From the NCBI RefSeq assembly GCF_036192275.1, contig NZ_CP108088.1:4837501-4901500 (forward strand): a stretch of 64,000 bases of DNA. The letters are read 5' to 3'. Made by a program: the position numbers and the translations under genes. The notes beneath the pieces are model-generated. The model was given only the letters and a program-made list of their open reading frames with translations, was not told where the DNA came from and searched no databases. Positions 26,950 to 37,300 of this stretch are shown piece after piece. Position 1 is the stretch's first letter; each line of letters starts with the position of its first letter. Source of the DNA: Streptomyces sp. NBC_00250. Lineage in GTDB: Bacteria; Actinomycetota; Actinomycetes; Streptomycetales; Streptomycetaceae.

Positions 26950-28077
26950 TCACGTGCTCGCAGGTCCTGCCGGTTCCGACCGCCCCACGACCGTCCCCGC
27001 CCGGTCGATGCAGATCACGTCCACCGCGACCGGGGCGCCCCGCAGGACCGCGAGGGACTCGTCGCGGGCGCGGGCGGCGACGAGGTCGCCGAGGGGCACG
27101 CCCGCGGCCTCGCAGAGGCGGAGCGCGGCGAGGCCCGTGTTGGCTTCGGCGATCTCCGCGGCGAGGGCCTCGGAGGCGCCGCCGGTGCGGGCCAGGTCGG
27201 CGAGGAAGCCCTTGTCGACCTGGGAGCGGGCCGAGTGGAGGTCCAGATGGCCGGCGGCCAGCTTGGAGAGCTTCGCGAAGCCGCCGCAGATCGTGAGGCG
27301 GTCGACGGGGTGGCGGCGGATGTACTTGAGGACCGCGCCCGCGAAGTCGCCCATGTCGAGGAGCGCGATCTCCGGCAGCTCGTAGAGGCCCGCGACCGTC
27401 CGCTCGGACGTCGAGCCCGTGCAGCCCGCCACGTGCGTCAGACCGCCCGCGCGGGCCACGTCCACGCCCCGGCGGATCGAGTCGATCCACGCCGAGCACG
27501 AGTACGGGACCACGACACCCGTCGTGCCGAGGATCGACAGGCCGCCCAGGATGCCGATCCGGGGGTTCCAGGTGGAGCGGGCGATCTCGGCGCCGTTGTC
27601 GACGGAGACGGTGATCTCGACGTCGCCGCTCCCGCCGTGCCGGGCCGCGACCTCCGCCACGTGCTCCCGCATCAGCTGCCGGGGCACCGGGTTGATCGCC
27701 GGCTCGCCGACCTCCAGCGGAAGCCCCGGCAGGGTGACCGTGCCGACGCCCTCGCCCGCCCGGAACACGACGCCCGAGCCGGCCGGCAGGAGCCGTACCG
27801 TCGAGCGGATCACGGCCCCGTGCGTGACGTCCGGGTCGTCGCCCGCGTCCTTGGTCACGGCGGCCATGGCCGTACCGGCGTCGAGGGACTCCGCCGTCAG
27901 CGCGAAGGACGGGGTCTGGCCCTTCGGCAGCGTGACGGTCACCGGGTCCGGGAAATCGCCGGTCAGGAGCGCCGTGTACGCGGCCGTCGTGGCCGCCGTC
28001 GCGCAGGCGCCCGTGGTCCAGCCCGGGCGGAGACCGGTGTGCTTGAGTTGGGCCTCACGCCCGCCGCCTGAAGTCAC
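26950..28077 (-). CDS. cbiD: cobalt-precorrin-5B C1-methyltransferase
   Basis: Protein of 375 residues with CbiD signatures: LRPGWTTGACATAATTAAYTAL near the N-terminus, NPRIGILGGLSILGTTGVVVPYSCSAWIDSIRRG in the centre and the ICGGFAKLSKLAAGHLDLHSARSQVD block. It transfers the C1 methyl group in the route usually called anaerobic. The GTG at 28077 follows AGGAG. It is divergent from cobK with only 12 bases between the two start codons, and those 12 bases hold both ribosome sites. Confidence 0.95.
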   Translation of the reverse strand: MTSGGGREAQLKHTGLRPGWTTGACATAATTAAYTALLTGDFPDPVTVTLPKGQTPSFALTAESLDAGTAMAAVTKDAGDDPDVTHGAVIRSTVRLLPAGSGVVFRAGEGVGTVTLPGLPLEVGEPAINPVPRQLMREHVAEVAARHGGSGDVEITVSVDNGAEIARSTWNPRIGILGGLSILGTTGVVVPYSCSAWIDSIRRGVDVARAGGLTHVAGCTGSTSERTVAGLYELPEIALLDMGDFAGAVLKYIRRHPVDRLTICGGFAKLSKLAAGHLDLHSARSQVDKGFLADLARTGGASEALAAEIAEANTGLAALRLCEAAGVPLGDLVAARARDESLAVLRGAPVAVDVICIDRAGTVVGRSEPAGPAST

Positions 28078-28089
28078 GAAGAGGCTCCT

Positions 28090-28821
28090 GTGCACATACT
28101 CATTCTCGGTGGGACCACCGAGGCCCGCGCCCTCGCGGGCCTGCTGGACGGCCGGACCCGGGTCACCAGCTCCCTCGCGGGGCGGGTGGCGAGTCCCCGG
28201 CTGCCCGAGGGCGAGGTCCGGATCGGCGGGTTCGGGGGCGTCGACGGGCTCGTGGAGTGGATCGGCGCGCACGCCGTGGACGCGGTCATCGACGCCACGC
28301 ATCCCTTCGCCGAGCGGATCAGCTTCAACGCGGCCCGGGCGGCCGCCACCGCCCATGTTCCCCTGCTCGCGCTGCGCCGCCCCGGCTGGGTCCCGGGGGA
28401 CGGCGACGACTGGCGCTCCGTGGCGTCCCTGGCGGAGGCGGCCGGGGCCCTGGACGGCCTCGGCGACCGGGTCTTCCTGACCACGGGCCGGATGGGCCTG
28501 GCGGCCTTCGCGGACCGCCCGGAGTGGTTCCTGGTCCGCTCGGTGGACGCCCCGGACGCCCCGATGCCGGCCCGCACCGAGATCCTCCTCGACCGGGGGC
28601 CGTTCACCCCGGACGGTGAGCGGGAGATCCTCGCCCGCCACCGGATCGACGTCCTGGTGACGAAGGACAGCGGCGGCGCGGCGACCGCCCCGAAACTGAC
28701 CGCGGCCCGCGAGGCGGGCCTTCCGGTCGTCGTCGTCCGCCGCCCCCCGGTCCCGGAGGGCGTACCGGTGGCGACGACGCCGGAAGAAGCGGCGGCCTGG
28801 GTGCAGTCGCGCATCGTGTGA
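28090..28821 (+). CDS. cobK: precorrin-6A reductase
   Basis: Enzyme of 243 residues with CobK/CbiJ motifs: VHILILGGTTEARALAGLLDG (nucleotide-binding loop), DAVIDATHPFAERISFNAARAA (the ATHPFA-x-x-I hallmark), VFLTTGRMGLAAF and VLVTKDSGGAATAPKLTAAREAGLPVVVVRRP. It reduces the macrocycle of precorrin-6A with NADPH. GTG start with GAAGAGG ribosome site (28078-28084). Back to back with cbiD; the promoter must lie within the cbiD coding region. Confidence 0.95.
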   Translation: MHILILGGTTEARALAGLLDGRTRVTSSLAGRVASPRLPEGEVRIGGFGGVDGLVEWIGAHAVDAVIDATHPFAERISFNAARAAATAHVPLLALRRPGWVPGDGDDWRSVASLAEAAGALDGLGDRVFLTTGRMGLAAFADRPEWFLVRSVDAPDAPMPARTEILLDRGPFTPDGEREILARHRIDVLVTKDSGGAATAPKLTAAREAGLPVVVVRRPPVPEGVPVATTPEEAAAWVQSRIV

Positions 28822-28955
28822 GGAGGGGCAGAGCCCCCTGCCTCCGGCCGCCCGGCGTCGTCGAGCAGCAGGAGTCCGTACCCGGCCGGCCGGGTACGGA
28901 CTGGGCTCCGTTCCCCCCGCGCGACAGACAACCCCGGCAGGCGTTCAATGGAAGC

Positions 28956-30521
28956 GTGGTTACCGTCCGATGGCTGGTCACCGCGGGGATCGTGTCCGTG
29001 CTGGGCATGGGTTCCCTCGCCGGGACCGGTCCGACCCCCACCCCGACACCCGAACCGCCCCCGGCTCAGCCGCCGCCGCAGCTCGACCGGGCGGACGTGG
29101 ACCGGGCGGTCGACCGGCTCGACCCGAGCGTCGCGGAGTTGATGAGGAAGACCGGGGTGCCCGGGGTCTCCGTCGCCGTCGTGTACAAGGACCAGGTCGT
29201 CCACATCAAGGGATACGGCGTCCGCGAGGTCGGCAGGGAAGGCAAGGTCGACGCCGACACCGTCTTCCAACTGGCCTCCGTGTCCAAGCCGATCGCCTCC
29301 ACCGTCGTCGCCGGGGCCGTCGGTGTGGACGGCTGGCAGAAGCCGGTCAATCCCGAACTTCCCGAATTCCGGCTGAAGGACCCGTGGGTGACCGATCACG
29401 TGACGGCCGCCGACCTGTTCTCGCACCGCAGCGGCCTCCCCGACCACATGGGCGACCTGCTGGAAGACCTCGGCTACGACCAGGAGTACATCCTGTCCCA
29501 CCTGCGGTACGCGCCCCTCGCGCCGTTCCGCGCGAGCTACGCGTACACCAACTTCGGTCTGACGGCGGCCGCCGAGGCCGTCGCCGCGGAGAAGGGCGTG
29601 CCCTGGGCGAAGCTCGCCGAGGACACGCTCTACAAGCCCGCCGGCATGAACGACACCAGCTCCACCTTCCAGGACTTCATCGCGAACCCCGACCGGGCCC
29701 ACGGCCACGTCAAGCAGGCCGACGGGACGTGGAAGGCGCAGTTCGTGCGGGACCCGGACGCCCAGTCCCCCGCCGGCGGCGTCAGTTCCTCGGCCCGTGA
29801 CATGGCGACCTGGCTGCGGCTCCAGCTCGCCAACGGCTCGCTCGACGGGCGCCGGATCATCGAAGAGGAAGCCCTCGACCTCACCCACCACCCCGAGTCC
29901 GTCGCCAACCCGGCGCACGCACCCGCCGGGAGGACCGGTTTCTACGGCCTCGGCTGGAACGTGTCGTACGACGACGAGGGCCGGCTGCGCCTCTCGCACA
30001 CGGGCGCGTTCGCGCTCGGCGCGCACACCAACGTCACGATGCTGCCGGGCGAGCAGCTCGGCATCGTCGTCCTCACCAACGGCGCGCCGGTCGGTGTCGC
30101 CGACGCCGTCGCCCTCGACTTCTTCGACACCGCGCAGGACGGGAAGCCGAGCCGGGACTGGCTGCCGCTCGTCAACGCCCTGTACGAGCAGGAGGCGGAC
30201 GCCGGACGCTCCGACACGGACTTCGCGAAGCCCCCGGCCGACGCGACGGCCGCGAAGGAGAACAGCGCCTACACCGGCACGTACGCCAACGACTACTACG
30301 GCCGTCTGACGGTGGTGGAGGCGGACGGCGGGCTGGTCCTGCGACTGGGGCCGGAGCCCCAGTCGTACAAGCTCACCCACTACGACGGCGACACGTTCAG
30401 CTTCGTGACGCGCGGGGAGAACGCCGTCGGTCCCACCGGCGTCACGTTCTCCCCGGACGGCAGGACCGTCCGCGTCGAGTACCTGGACGAGGAAGGTCTC
30501 GGCACCTTCACCCGTCAGTAG
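28956..30521 (+). CDS. secreted serine hydrolase of the beta-lactamase/penicillin-binding class
   Basis: Protein of 521 residues with an N-terminal export segment (VRWLVTAGIVSVLGMGSLAG), a Pro/Thr-rich linker (TPTPTPEPPPAQPPP), a class C beta-lactamase-like domain and a C-terminal beta-rich domain (about 415-520). Active-site motifs: S-x-x-K in QLASVSKPIAS, the Tyr motif in YAYTNFG and the HTG-type triad in LSHTGAF. It is more likely an esterase or D-aminopeptidase-like enzyme than a true beta-lactamase. The GTG at 28956 is used because the signal starts there. It sits between cobK and cobIJ but shows no cobalamin link. Confidence 0.88.
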   Translation: MVTVRWLVTAGIVSVLGMGSLAGTGPTPTPTPEPPPAQPPPQLDRADVDRAVDRLDPSVAELMRKTGVPGVSVAVVYKDQVVHIKGYGVREVGREGKVDADTVFQLASVSKPIASTVVAGAVGVDGWQKPVNPELPEFRLKDPWVTDHVTAADLFSHRSGLPDHMGDLLEDLGYDQEYILSHLRYAPLAPFRASYAYTNFGLTAAAEAVAAEKGVPWAKLAEDTLYKPAGMNDTSSTFQDFIANPDRAHGHVKQADGTWKAQFVRDPDAQSPAGGVSSSARDMATWLRLQLANGSLDGRRIIEEEALDLTHHPESVANPAHAPAGRTGFYGLGWNVSYDDEGRLRLSHTGAFALGAHTNVTMLPGEQLGIVVLTNGAPVGVADAVALDFFDTAQDGKPSRDWLPLVNALYEQEADAGRSDTDFAKPPADATAAKENSAYTGTYANDYYGRLTVVEADGGLVLRLGPEPQSYKLTHYDGDTFSFVTRGENAVGPTGVTFSPDGRTVRVEYLDEEGLGTFTRQ

Positions 30522-30528
30522 GCGCCGT

Positions 30529-32037
30529 TCACCCGTAGCGGCGCGGCGTCCACGTGATGGTCCGGCCGTCGGCCCGCTCGACCGCCCTCGTCTGCGAGGA
30601 GCCGATGAGCAGCAGGGTGCGCATGTCGACCTCGGAGGGCTCCAGGGTCTTCAGGGTGACGACCCGTACGGACTGCTCGGGGCCGCCGACGTCACGGGCG
30701 ACGACCACCGGGGTCTCCGGGGAGCGGAGTTCGAGCAGGAGGTCGCGGGCGGCGGCCACCTGGTGGGTACGGGACTTCGACCCCGGGTTGTACAGCGCGA
30801 GGACCAGGTCGGCGGCGGCCGCGGCGCGCAGCCGGGCCTCGATGACGTCCCAGGGCTTGAGCCGGTCGGAGAGCGAGATGGTCGCGTAGTCGTGGCCGAG
30901 GGGGGCGCCCGCGGCGGCGGCGGCCGCGTTGGCGGCGGTCACCCCGGGGAGGACCCGTACCGGGACGTCCGCGTACTCCGGTTCGCAGGCGACCTCCAGG
31001 ACGGCCGTGGCCATCGCGAAGACGCCCGGGTCGCCGCCGGAGACGACCGCGACCTTGTGGCCGCGGCGAGCCAGGTCGAGGGCGAACTCGGCGCGCTCGG
31101 ACTCGACCTTGTTGTCGGAGCCGTGCCGGATCTGCCCGGGGCGGAGCACCGGCACCCGGTCCAGGTACGTGGTGTAGCCGACGAGGACGTCGGCGTTGAC
31201 GAGCGCGCCGCGCGACTCGGGGGTGAGCCAGGGCGCGCCGGCCGGTCCGGTGCCGACGACGACGACCTCGCCCCGCTCGCGTACGGCGGGTTCCCGGTCG
31301 ATGCGGGAGGGCAGCACGGCGACGGAGAAGTACGGGACGGACGCGGGGTCGACGTCCACGAGGTCGCCGGTCCGCTCGCCCGCCATGAAGGCGCGCTCCA
31401 CGTACCGGGCGTCGTCGAGCCGCCCGGCCCGCTCCAGGGCCCGCTTCACGGTGGGGAAGGTACGGCCGAGCTTCATCACGACCGCCGAGTCGGTGCCCGC
31501 GAGACGGGCCGTCAGCTCGTCCTCCGGCAGGGTGCCGGGGATGATCGTGAGGACCTCCTCCGCCTCGCACAGCGGCTCGCCGAGCCGGGCGGCCGCGGCG
31601 GACACCGAGGTGACACCGGGGATGACGGTGGTGTCGTAGCGGTCCGCGAGCCGCTTGTGCATGTGCTGGTACGAGCCGTAGAACAGCGGGTCGCCCTCGG
31701 CGAGGACGGCGACCGTGCGGCCGGCGTCGAGGTGCGCGGCGAGGCGGGCCGAGGCCTCCTCGTAGAAGTCGTTCAGGGCGCCCCGGTAGCCGCCGGGGTG
31801 GTCCGTGGTCTCCACCGTGAGCGGGTACATCAGCCGCTCCTCGATGTGGTCCGCACGGAGGTGCTCGGCGGCGATCGAGCGGGCGATGGAACGGCCGTGG
31901 CGGGCCGAGTGGTACGCGATGACGTCGGCGGCGGCGATGGCCTTCACGGCGGCCACCGTCATCAGGTTCGGGTCGCCGGGGCCGAGCCCGACGCCGTAGA
32001 GCTTGCCCTTCACGGACGCTGTTCCGGTCTTGCTCAT
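30529..32037 (-). CDS. cobIJ: fused precorrin-2 C20-methyltransferase / precorrin-3B C17-methyltransferase
   Basis: Bifunctional enzyme of 502 residues. The N-terminal half (about 10-245) is Cob[61 protein letters not shown]. The C-terminal half (about 255-500) is Cob[61 protein letters not shown] and [15 protein letters not shown]. The fusion joins the C20 methylation with the ring-contraction step. The start overlaps the cobH stop (ATGA), so cobG-cobH-cobIJ are read as one unit. Confidence 0.96.
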   Translation of the reverse strand: MSKTGTASVKGKLYGVGLGPGDPNLMTVAAVKAIAAADVIAYHSARHGRSIARSIAAEHLRADHIEERLMYPLTVETTDHPGGYRGALNDFYEEASARLAAHLDAGRTVAVLAEGDPLFYGSYQHMHKRLADRYDTTVIPGVTSVSAAAARLGEPLCEAEEVLTIIPGTLPEDELTARLAGTDSAVVMKLGRTFPTVKRALERAGRLDDARYVERAFMAGERTGDLVDVDPASVPYFSVAVLPSRIDREPAVRERGEVVVVGTGPAGAPWLTPESRGALVNADVLVGYTTYLDRVPVLRPGQIRHGSDNKVESERAEFALDLARRGHKVAVVSGGDPGVFAMATAVLEVACEPEYADVPVRVLPGVTAANAAAAAAGAPLGHDYATISLSDRLKPWDVIEARLRAAAAADLVLALYNPGSKSRTHQVAAARDLLLELRSPETPVVVARDVGGPEQSVRVVTLKTLEPSEVDMRTLLLIGSSQTRAVERADGRTITWTPRRYG

Positions 32038-32687
32038 GCCTGGATCTCCGCTTCGTGGGCGATCGCGTTGATGGCTGCGGCCGTCATCGCGCTGCCGCCG
32101 CGGCGGCCCCGTACGACGAGGTAGTCGAGGCCCAGCTGCTGCGCGGCCAGGGCCTCCTTGGACTCGGCGGCGCCGATGAAGCCGACCGGTATGCCGAGGA
32201 CGGCAGCGGGCTTTCCGGCCCCGTCGGCGACCATCTGCAGGAGGTGGAAGAGGGCGGTCGGCGCGTTGCCGATGGCGACGACGGACCCTTCGAGGCGGTC
32301 CCGCCACAGTTCGAGGGCGGCGGCGGAGCGGGTGGTGCCGAGGTCGGCGGCGAGCGCCGGCACGGACGGGTCGGAGAGGGTGCAGATCACCTCGTTGTCG
32401 GCGGGCAGCCGACGCCGGGTGACACCGCTCGCGACCATCTGGGCGTCGCAGAGGACCGGCGCACCGGCGCGGAGCGCGGCGCGGGCGTTCGCGACGACCC
32501 CGGGGGAGTACGCGATGTCCTGGACGAGGTCGGTCATGCCGCAGGCGTGGATCATCCGGACCGCCACCTGGGCGACGTCGGCGGGCAGGCCCGCCAGATC
32601 CGCCTCGGCGCGGATCGTGGCAAAGGACTGGCGGTAGATCTCCGCCCCGTCCTTCTCGTAGTCGAACATCCTGTTGCTCTCGCTCAT
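32034..32687 (-). CDS. cobH: precorrin-8X methylmutase
   Basis: Enzyme of 217 residues that moves a methyl group from C11 to C12 to give hydrogenobyrinate. Family motifs: [33 protein letters not shown] (catalytic His), [30 protein letters not shown] and [16 protein letters not shown]. It overlaps cobIJ by four bases downstream and cobG by four bases upstream, which is tight translational coupling. Confidence 0.96.
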   Translation of the reverse strand: MSESNRMFDYEKDGAEIYRQSFATIRAEADLAGLPADVAQVAVRMIHACGMTDLVQDIAYSPGVVANARAALRAGAPVLCDAQMVASGVTRRRLPADNEVICTLSDPSVPALAADLGTTRSAAALELWRDRLEGSVVAIGNAPTALFHLLQMVADGAGKPAAVLGIPVGFIGAAESKEALAAQQLGLDYLVVRGRRGGSAMTAAAINAIAHEAEIQA

Positions 32688-34075
32688 CTCGTCGTGCGGG
32701 CCGTGGTCACGGCTTCGGGCAGGGCGGTACGGGGGGTGGGGACGCCGTCCACCAGGTAGTCGCCGCCGGCGGTGGCGAGGACGTCGGTCCAGTCGCCGTG
32801 CGGATGTCCGCAGCGGCGCTCACAGCCGGAGAAGTGCACGGGGAGGCCGGGGCCGTGCCCGTGCCCGCGGCCGGGTGCGGGGCCCGGGGCCGCGTCCGCG
32901 CGGACGTCGGCGAGGGACTTGGCGCAGCCGGGCCGCCCGGTGCAGGCGGTGACACCGGCCCAGGGGGAGTCGGGGCGGGTGATCAGGCCGTGTGCGTCGA
33001 GGGCGGGCAGCCGGTCGGCGCCGGCCCCGACCACGACGACGCCGCGCCAGGGCGTGAGCCGCACCTCTTCGGCGGGCAGCAGCGCCCGGAGCTGGGCGGC
33101 GGTGAGACGGCCGAGGGGCGCGAGCACGGAGAGGGCGGTGGGGCCCAGGACGCCGGGGGAAGGGGGTGAGCCGTGGGGGAGTACGGGTGCGTGGACGGGC
33201 TCCGCCGTCACCCCCGACTCCGCCATGTCCACCTCGTACCCCTCCGGGAGTTCCCGGACCCGCCAGGCCCCGGTTCCGGCCTTCCGCGCCGTGGCGAGGA
33301 ACCCGCCCGCCACCGCCAGGGCCGCGGCGGGCGCGTCGGAGCCGGAGAGCCGGACGGCTCGACCGCCGACGTGCAGTTCCGCCGCTCCGGACGTCACTGC
33401 GACCAAGGTCACATCCCCGCCGAGCCCGGCCACGTCACCGCGTCCGTCGTCGAGGACGAAGAGGAATCGGCCGGAAAGCGCCGCCGCCCAGGGCGCGGCG
33501 CACAGCAGCGCGTCCAGCTCGCGGGCCCACAACTGCACGTCGGAGGTGCCGAGTCCGTCGAGCCCGGCGGCCGGGGAGGCGACGATGTTGCGGACGCGCT
33601 CGTGCGTGGGGGAGGGCAGCAGGCCCGCCTCGGCGAGGAGCGCCGCCAGCTCGGCCCCGCAGTCCTCGGAGAGGCCGCGCAGCTCGGCGTTGCCACGCGA
33701 GGTGATGCTGAGCCGTCCGTCGCCCAGAGTCTCCGCCGCGTCCGCCAGGAGCTCGACCTGACGGGACGTCAGGCGGCCTCCGGGCAGGCGGAGTCGGGCG
33801 AGGCGGCCGTCGTCGGCGGAGTGCAGGCGCAGCGCCCCGGGGCACGCGTCGCCACGGTCCCGTATGCGAGGTTCGCCCGGGTCGGGCGTCGGGGGCGGGG
33901 TGGGCGGCATGGCGGCGAGCATACCGACGGGCCACCGGGCGGCCACCGGGCGCGATCCGGCCGACGCGGCAGCCGACGCGGCGGCGGAGGCCGGTCGGTC
34001 CGGGGCCGGCAGCGGGCCCGGCGCACGATCCCGCCCGCCGTGTGATCCGCAGTGTGATCCGGCCGACTCCGTCAC
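32684..34075 (-). CDS. cobG: precorrin-3B synthase
   Basis: Protein of up to 463 residues of the sulfite/nitrite reductase-like fold: [36 protein letters not shown] in the N-terminal half, and the C-terminal Fe-S/sirohaem Cys set [15 protein letters not shown] and [13 protein letters not shown]. CobG is the oxygen-dependent monooxygenase of the aerobic route. The GTG at 34075 is the longest start; a later ATG (33922, [13 protein letters not shown]) is equally possible because the first 50 residues are low-complexity. The gene is divergent from the cobN riboswitch. Confidence 0.9.
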   Translation of the reverse strand: MTESAGSHCGSHGGRDRAPGPLPAPDRPASAAASAAASAGSRPVAARWPVGMLAAMPPTPPPTPDPGEPRIRDRGDACPGALRLHSADDGRLARLRLPGGRLTSRQVELLADAAETLGDGRLSITSRGNAELRGLSEDCGAELAALLAEAGLLPSPTHERVRNIVASPAAGLDGLGTSDVQLWARELDALLCAAPWAAALSGRFLFVLDDGRGDVAGLGGDVTLVAVTSGAAELHVGGRAVRLSGSDAPAAALAVAGGFLATARKAGTGAWRVRELPEGYEVDMAESGVTAEPVHAPVLPHGSPPSPGVLGPTALSVLAPLGRLTAAQLRALLPAEEVRLTPWRGVVVVGAGADRLPALDAHGLITRPDSPWAGVTACTGRPGCAKSLADVRADAAPGPAPGRGHGHGPGLPVHFSGCERRCGHPHGDWTDVLATAGGDYLVDGVPTPRTALPEAVTTARTTR

Positions 34076-34107
34076 CCGGCCCGGCCCGTCGACCGCACGA
34101 TCTACTA

Positions 34108-34240
34108 TGCAGACGGCATGGGGTCCCAGGACCCCGGGGAGGAAGCCCGGTGAGAATCCGGCGCGGTCCCGCCACTGTGAGCCGACCCGGGCTGTGCGTC
34201 TGCGCGCTCCCGGGACGGTGAGTCAGGAACTCCCTTCCCC
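34108..34240 (+). ncRNA. cobalamin riboswitch upstream of cobN
   Basis: The segment contains the conserved B12-riboswitch core: AGCCCGGTGAGAATCCGG, GCGGTCCCGCCACTGTGAG and the B12 box AGTCAGGAAC (34221-34230). Flanking GCAGACG (34109-34115) and CGTCTGC (34197-34203) can pair. Just downstream, a perfect palindrome CTTGCTCGAGCAAG (34251-34264) inside a CCTTCCCC / GGGGAGG pairing may be the expression platform. Adenosylcobalamin is expected to repress cobN. Confidence 0.93.
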
Positions 34241-34327
34241 AAGCTCTCGGCTTGCTCGAGCAAGGGGAGGCCCAACCCATACGACCACCCGGGGCGCGGA
34301 CAACCCCGAGGAAGGCCTGCGCTCGCC

Positions 34328-37300
34328 ATGCTTCTGCTGCTGTCGCACTCCGACACCGACCTGCTCAGCGCCCGCGCGGCCGGCGGCCCGGTGGAGTACC
34401 GCTTCGCCAACCCCGCCCGCCTGCCCCTCGCCGAACTGACCGGCCTGCTGGCCGAGGCCGAGCTGGTCGTCGTACGGCTCCTCGGCGGCCTCCGCTCCTG
34501 GGAGGAGGGCCTCGACGCGGTTCGCGCCGCCGGAAAGCCGGTGGTGGTCCTCAGCGGCGAACAGGCCCCCGACGCGCAGCTGATGGAGGCGTCCACCGTC
34601 CCCGTCGGCGTCGCCACCGAGGCGCACGCCTACCTCGCGCACGGCGGCCCCGCGAACCTGGAGCAGCTGGCCCGCTTCCTCTCCGACACTGTCCTGCTCA
34701 CCGGTCACGGCTTCGAGTCCCCGGCGGCCGCCCCCACCTGGGGCCCGCTGGAGCGCACCCCCCGGACGACCGACGGCCCGACGATCGCGGTGCTCTACTA
34801 CCGCGCCCACCACATGAGCGGGAACACCGCCTTCGTCGACTCGCTGTGCCGGGCGATCGAGGACGCCGGCGCCCAGGCACTCCCGCTGTACGTGGCGTCC
34901 CTGCGCGCCCCCGAGCCGGAGCTGCTCGACCGCCTCCGCACCGCCGACGCGATCGTCACCACCGTCCTCGCGGCGGGCGGCACCAAGCCCGCCGAGGCAC
35001 AGGCCGGCGGCGACGAGGAGGCCTGGGACGCGGGCGCGCTCGCCGCGCTCGACGTGCCGATCCTGCAGGCTCTCTGCCTGACCGGCTCGCGCGCCGCCTG
35101 GGAGGAGAACGACGAGGGTCTCTCCCCGCTGGACGCCGCCAGCCAGGTCGCCGTGCCCGAGTTCGACGGCCGGCTCATCACCGTCCCGTTCTCCTTCAAG
35201 GAGATCGACGAGGACGGTCTGCCCGCGTACGTCGCCGACGCCGAACGCGCGGCCCGCGTCGCCGGGATCGCCGTCCGGCACGCCCGGCTCCGGCACATCC
35301 CGAACGCCGAGAAGAAGCTGGCGCTCGTCCTCTCCGCGTACCCGACGAAGCACTCCCGCATCGGCAACGCCGTCGGCCTGGACACCCCCGCCTCCGCCGT
35401 CTCGCTCCTGCGCCGACTGATCGCCGAGGGGTACGACTTCGGCCCCGAGGCCGACCTTCCCGGCCTCGTCTCCGGCGACGGCGACGAGCTGATCTACGCC
35501 CTCATCGAGGCCGGCGGCCACGACCAGGACTGGCTGACCGAGGAGCAGCTCGCCAAGAACCCGGTCCGCATCCCGGCCGCCGACTACAAGCGCTGGTACG
35601 CGACGCTCCCCGAGGAGCTGCGCACCCACGTCGAGGAGCACTGGGGCCCGGCGCCCGGCGAGATGTTCCTGGACCGGTCGCGCAACCCGGAGGGCGACAT
35701 CGTCCTCGCGGCCCTGCGCCGCGGGAACCTGCTGATCCTCATCCAGCCGCCGCGCGGCTTCGGCGAGAACCCGATCGCGATCTACCACGACCCCGATCTC
35801 CCGCCGTCCCACCACTACCTGGCCGCCTACCGCTGGATCGCCGCCCGCGCCGAGGACGGCGGCTTCGGCGCCGACGCCATGGTCCACCTGGGCAAGCACG
35901 GCAACCTGGAGTGGCTGCCCGGCAAGAACGCCGGTCTGTCCGCCGCCTGCGGCCCCGACGCGGCCCTCGGCGACATCCCGCTGATCTACCCGTTCCTGGT
36001 CAACGACCCGGGCGAGGGCACCCAGGCCAAGCGCCGCGTGCACGCCACGCTCGTAGACCACCTGGTGCCGCCGATGGCCCGCGCCGACTCGTACGGCGAC
36101 ATCGCGCGCCTGGAGCAGCTGCTCGACGAGTACGCGCAGATCTCCTCCATGGACCCGGCGAAGCTGCCCGCGATCCGCGCCCAGATCTGGACGCTCATCC
36201 AGGCCGCCAAGCTCGACCACGACCTGGGCCTGGAGCAGCGTCCCGAGGACGACGGCTTCGACGACTTCCTGCTGCACGTCGACGGCTGGCTGTGCGAGGT
36301 CAAGGACGCCCAGATCCGCGACGGTCTGCACGTCCTCGGCGGAGCCCCGGAGGGTGAGGCCCGGGTCAACCTGGTCCTCTCCATCCTGCGCGCCCGCCAG
36401 ATCTGGGGCGGCACGCAGGCGCTGCCCGGTCTGCGCGAGGCCCTCGGTCTCGACGAGTCGGCAGCGACCCGCACGACCGCCGACGAGGCGGAGGCGAAGG
36501 CCCGCGAGCTGGTCGAGGGCATGGAGGCGGCGGGCTGGTCCGTGGACGCGATCTCGGCCGTGGCGGCCGCGTACGGCTCCGAGGTGCACGCCGTGCTGCG
36601 CTTCGCCTGCGAGCAGGTCGTGCCGCGCCTGGCCGCCACCACCGACGAGCTCACCCACGCGGTGCACGCCCTGAACGGCGGCTTCGTCCCGGCCGGACCG
36701 TCCGGTTCGCCGCTGCGCGGCCTGGTCAACGTCCTGCCGACCGGCCGGAACTTCTACTCGGTCGACCCGAAGGCCGTGCCGTCCCGGCTCGCCTGGGAGA
36801 CCGGGCAGGCGCTCGCCGACTCCCTCCTGGAGCGCTACCGCACCGACAACGGCGAGTGGCCGACGTCCGTGGGCCTCTCCCTGTGGGGCACCAGCGCGAT
36901 GCGTACCGCCGGTGACGACGTCGCCGAGGCGCTCGCCCTGCTCGGCGTCCGCCCGCTGTGGGACGAGGCCTCGCGCCGGGTGAACGGCCTGGAGCCGATC
37001 CCGCTCGCCGAGCTGGGCCGCCCGCGCGTCGACGTCACCCTGCGCATCTCGGGCTTCTTCCGCGACGCGTTCCCGCACGTCATCGGCCTCCTCGACGACG
37101 CCGTCCGGCTCGTCGCGGGGCTTGAGGGCGAGTCCGCCGAGGACAACTACGTCCGGGCGCACGCCCAGGCCGACCTCGCCGAGCACGGCGACGAGCGGCG
37201 CGCCACGACCCGTATCTTCGGCTCCCGGCCGGGCACGTACGGCGCGGGCATCCTCCAGCTGATCGACTCCCGCGACTGGCGTACGGACGCGGACCTCGCC

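Noticed and set aside
28956..30521. Calling the serine hydrolase a true beta-lactamase
   Set aside because: The motifs fit the broader class C/DD-peptidase-esterase superfamily; nothing in the sequence shows beta-lactam hydrolysis.
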